From NCBI GenBank assembly GCA_001683735.1, contig LUGG01000014.1, positions 248,001 through 312,000 on the forward strand: a DNA stretch of 64,000 nt, written 5' to 3'. Positions 62,448 through 64,000 of the stretch are shown piece by piece. The DNA comes from Grifola frondosa. Lineage: Eukaryota > Basidiomycota > Agaricomycetes > Polyporales > Grifolaceae. Under the pieces are notes generated by a model. It had not been told where the DNA came from, searched no databases, and saw only the letters and a program-made list of their open reading frames with translations. Position numbers and translations under genes: made by a program. The stretch's first letter is position 1. The number at the start of each line of letters is the position of its first letter.

Positions 62448-64000
62448 CGTGGTGCAACAGAAGAAGAATGCAGCTCGGCGGACAGAAAACGATGCCCTCG
62501 CAGACAGTAACACCTTGACTTAGATGGAACAAGGGTTATGTTGCGAAGGACTTGCCTTGGGTGCCGTCAGGGCTTGGGCGCGTTGTCCATGCCACTCACT
62601 CTCGCCGCAATATCTACCACCATAACATTTCCAAACATGGCAATTCGGCCTGACTCTCCGACTCCCACGCTTAGCGCTTAGCACTGCCACTCGCACTCGC
62701 TTGTACCACTCTCTGCAAGCAACGAGTAGAAGAATGTGGCACTACAATACGTTGTCTCTGTCAATAATTGTTGTGCTTGTACTGGTTTGACCTCCAAATT
62801 CATGCGTCGCGAGGCCAATAACATCAACAATTCTATGAGTCTGCTCCCATCTAAAAACTCAATCATTTCTTGGTATACCTATGGGCCCTATGGATGGGAC
62901 GCTACTTTGATCATGCCGCCGGAGCTGCCAGTATGATTCTGCAACAAATGCAATGCCTTGCAACGCCTGCAGGAAGAAATAACGGAATGTATGTTGTAGC
63001 TTATACTGGGTCCCGGTGAAGCGGAGGATCATACTATCGCAATCTACAGGCATTAACTTGGATTGACCCACCATTATGTGTGAGATACTAGTGTGCTGTG
63101 CATCTCCTTGATATCGACCCCTGGTGCGGGTTCCTGCGATGCTTTGGACCCGGCGTTCTGCAGTGTCCGGAGTGTCGATACCGGAAATTCTCGTGCTGAT
63201 TGGTCTCCAACTTACGCCACTCAAAGTCAGCACCAATCTGTAGCTCAGCGCAGTGAAAGTTGGAATCAACTTCCGCCGTGGTCCCGTCATTGCATCTGTT
63301 TCGTCTAACTACCTCCAGCTCGCCATCAAGCCTTAGACCTCTGGGCGGCAGGCAAACTCTCATTAATTATGTTCATGTGGCGTACATATGCTGTGCATAT
63401 ACACCCAGTGTCAACGGAGCACACATAATATAAGTTGAATTTACTTAGGTACGTCATACTCTGCTACAGAAGGTTTTCCAATATCTAATCGTGCCCTACC
63501 CTCGGTTTTTGCCTTCGTGTTATGCCCAAATTGCGACAGTGTAGGGTGTCCGATGTCATGCCAGGCTTTAGAATGTGCCAGTCGCTTGAAATCCCCGGCG
63601 ACCAGCGGTCTCTGAACAGTCTTTGGCTGTTGTCCATCAAACTACAACCACTACTTCTCGTGTTCTCCCCGAGGCTTCCCGCGAGCTACCTTCGTCCAGT
63701 GGGAGACATTCGGTGCATGACCTGCCGATGTATGTTTGCTACCGTGAATGATAACTAAGTTGGATTCTATCAAATTCGTCCAGAATTTGATCACATCAAC
63801 GGACAAAGTACCCGGAGATCCACAAGTTTGGTCCAACCTCTGAGGTTGGACCAAGCTGACACTGCCTTCGCCTTAGTTGATTCTAATATCATTGGTCATG
63901 AGTTCACGCATTCCATTACCTCGTACTCAAACTATATTTTGGCAGATAGCCGTCCATCTTCCCCTCCCTCGAGAATGAACTACGCTAGGACGCCTTGCTA
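62448..64000. other. No supportable gene; hairpins near the end
   Basis: Short frames on both strands (for example minus 63,363-63,088 with a possible GTAAGT donor after ADFEW) have no recognisable family, so none is called. A strong 13-bp-arm hairpin (63,828-63,854) and a weaker one (TCAAATTC / GAATTTGA, 63,770-63,790) lie near the right edge. Confidence 0.4.
63828..63854. repeat. Perfect 13-bp inverted repeat with 1-base loop
   Basis: TTGGTCCAACCTC (63,828-63,840) and GAGGTTGGACCAA (63,842-63,854) are exact reverse complements around a single T. Too tight for a simple terminator of any known fungal kind; it may be a transposon end, a cruciform site or the centre of a foldback element. Confidence 0.85.

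Noticed and set aside
62859..63363. Minus-strand frames as a gene
   Set aside because: Short, unrecognised, with no consistent splice phases; not called.

Overview
The window is fungal nuclear DNA, most likely from an agaricomycete (mushroom-forming basidiomycete). Genes are dense and carry many short introns (about 47-90 bp, GT-AG), intergenic gaps are short and often divergent, and proteins such as the secreted beta-helix protein, the TB2/HVA22 protein with a long disordered tail and the vWA protein look basidiomycete. No prokaryotic or organellar features were seen. Exon boundaries below come from reading splice signals by eye and checking that codon phase carries through every junction.

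Left part (1 to about 23,480): AT-rich, almost free of CpG, without an intact gene. It holds a hAT-like MITE family (five full-length copies of 337-389 bp with TAGTGTTG...CAACACTA ends, four with perfect 8-bp target duplications, plus two partial copies), two broken Tc1/mariner-type transposase copies (one carries a MITE inside its transposase), foldback elements, a SNF2-helicase remnant and several decayed open frames. Many in-frame stops are TGA or TAG where CGA or CAG would read through, as expected from C-to-T decay of methylated repeats.

Right part (about 23,490 to 62,450): a CpG-rich housekeeping gene block. In order: HAUS8-like augmin subunit (-), lysophosphatidic acid acyltransferase (+), amidohydrolase (-), membrane-anchored hypothetical protein (-), K+/H+ antiporter KHA1 type (-), splicing factor BUD31 (-), TB2/DP1/HVA22 protein (+), complex I subunit NDUFA1 (+), lipoate-protein ligase (-), KEX1 carboxypeptidase (-), ER-type thioredoxin-fold membrane protein (+), MGM101 (-), gamma-tubulin complex GCP5-like (+), vWA-domain protein (-), PCI-domain CSN12/PCID2-like (-), DsbA-like thioredoxin-fold protein (+), mitochondrial GatB (-), poly(A) polymerase (+), secreted parallel beta-helix protein (-). 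Many neighbours are divergent pairs with short shared promoters. Four genes serve mitochondria (NDUFA1, lipoate ligase, MGM101, GatB), two serve microtubule nucleation (HAUS8-like, GCP5), two mRNA processing (BUD31, PAP1). They are not a functional cluster.

Four genes (BUD31, GCP5, vWA, beta-helix) each need a one-base change, at or beside a short homopolymer, to read through; this looks more like assembly error than gene death. The last 1.5 kb holds no gene I can support but has a strong hairpin. I found no CRISPR, tRNA or rRNA, and no convincing new multi-gene system; the MITE family and its nesting is the most novel-looking element.
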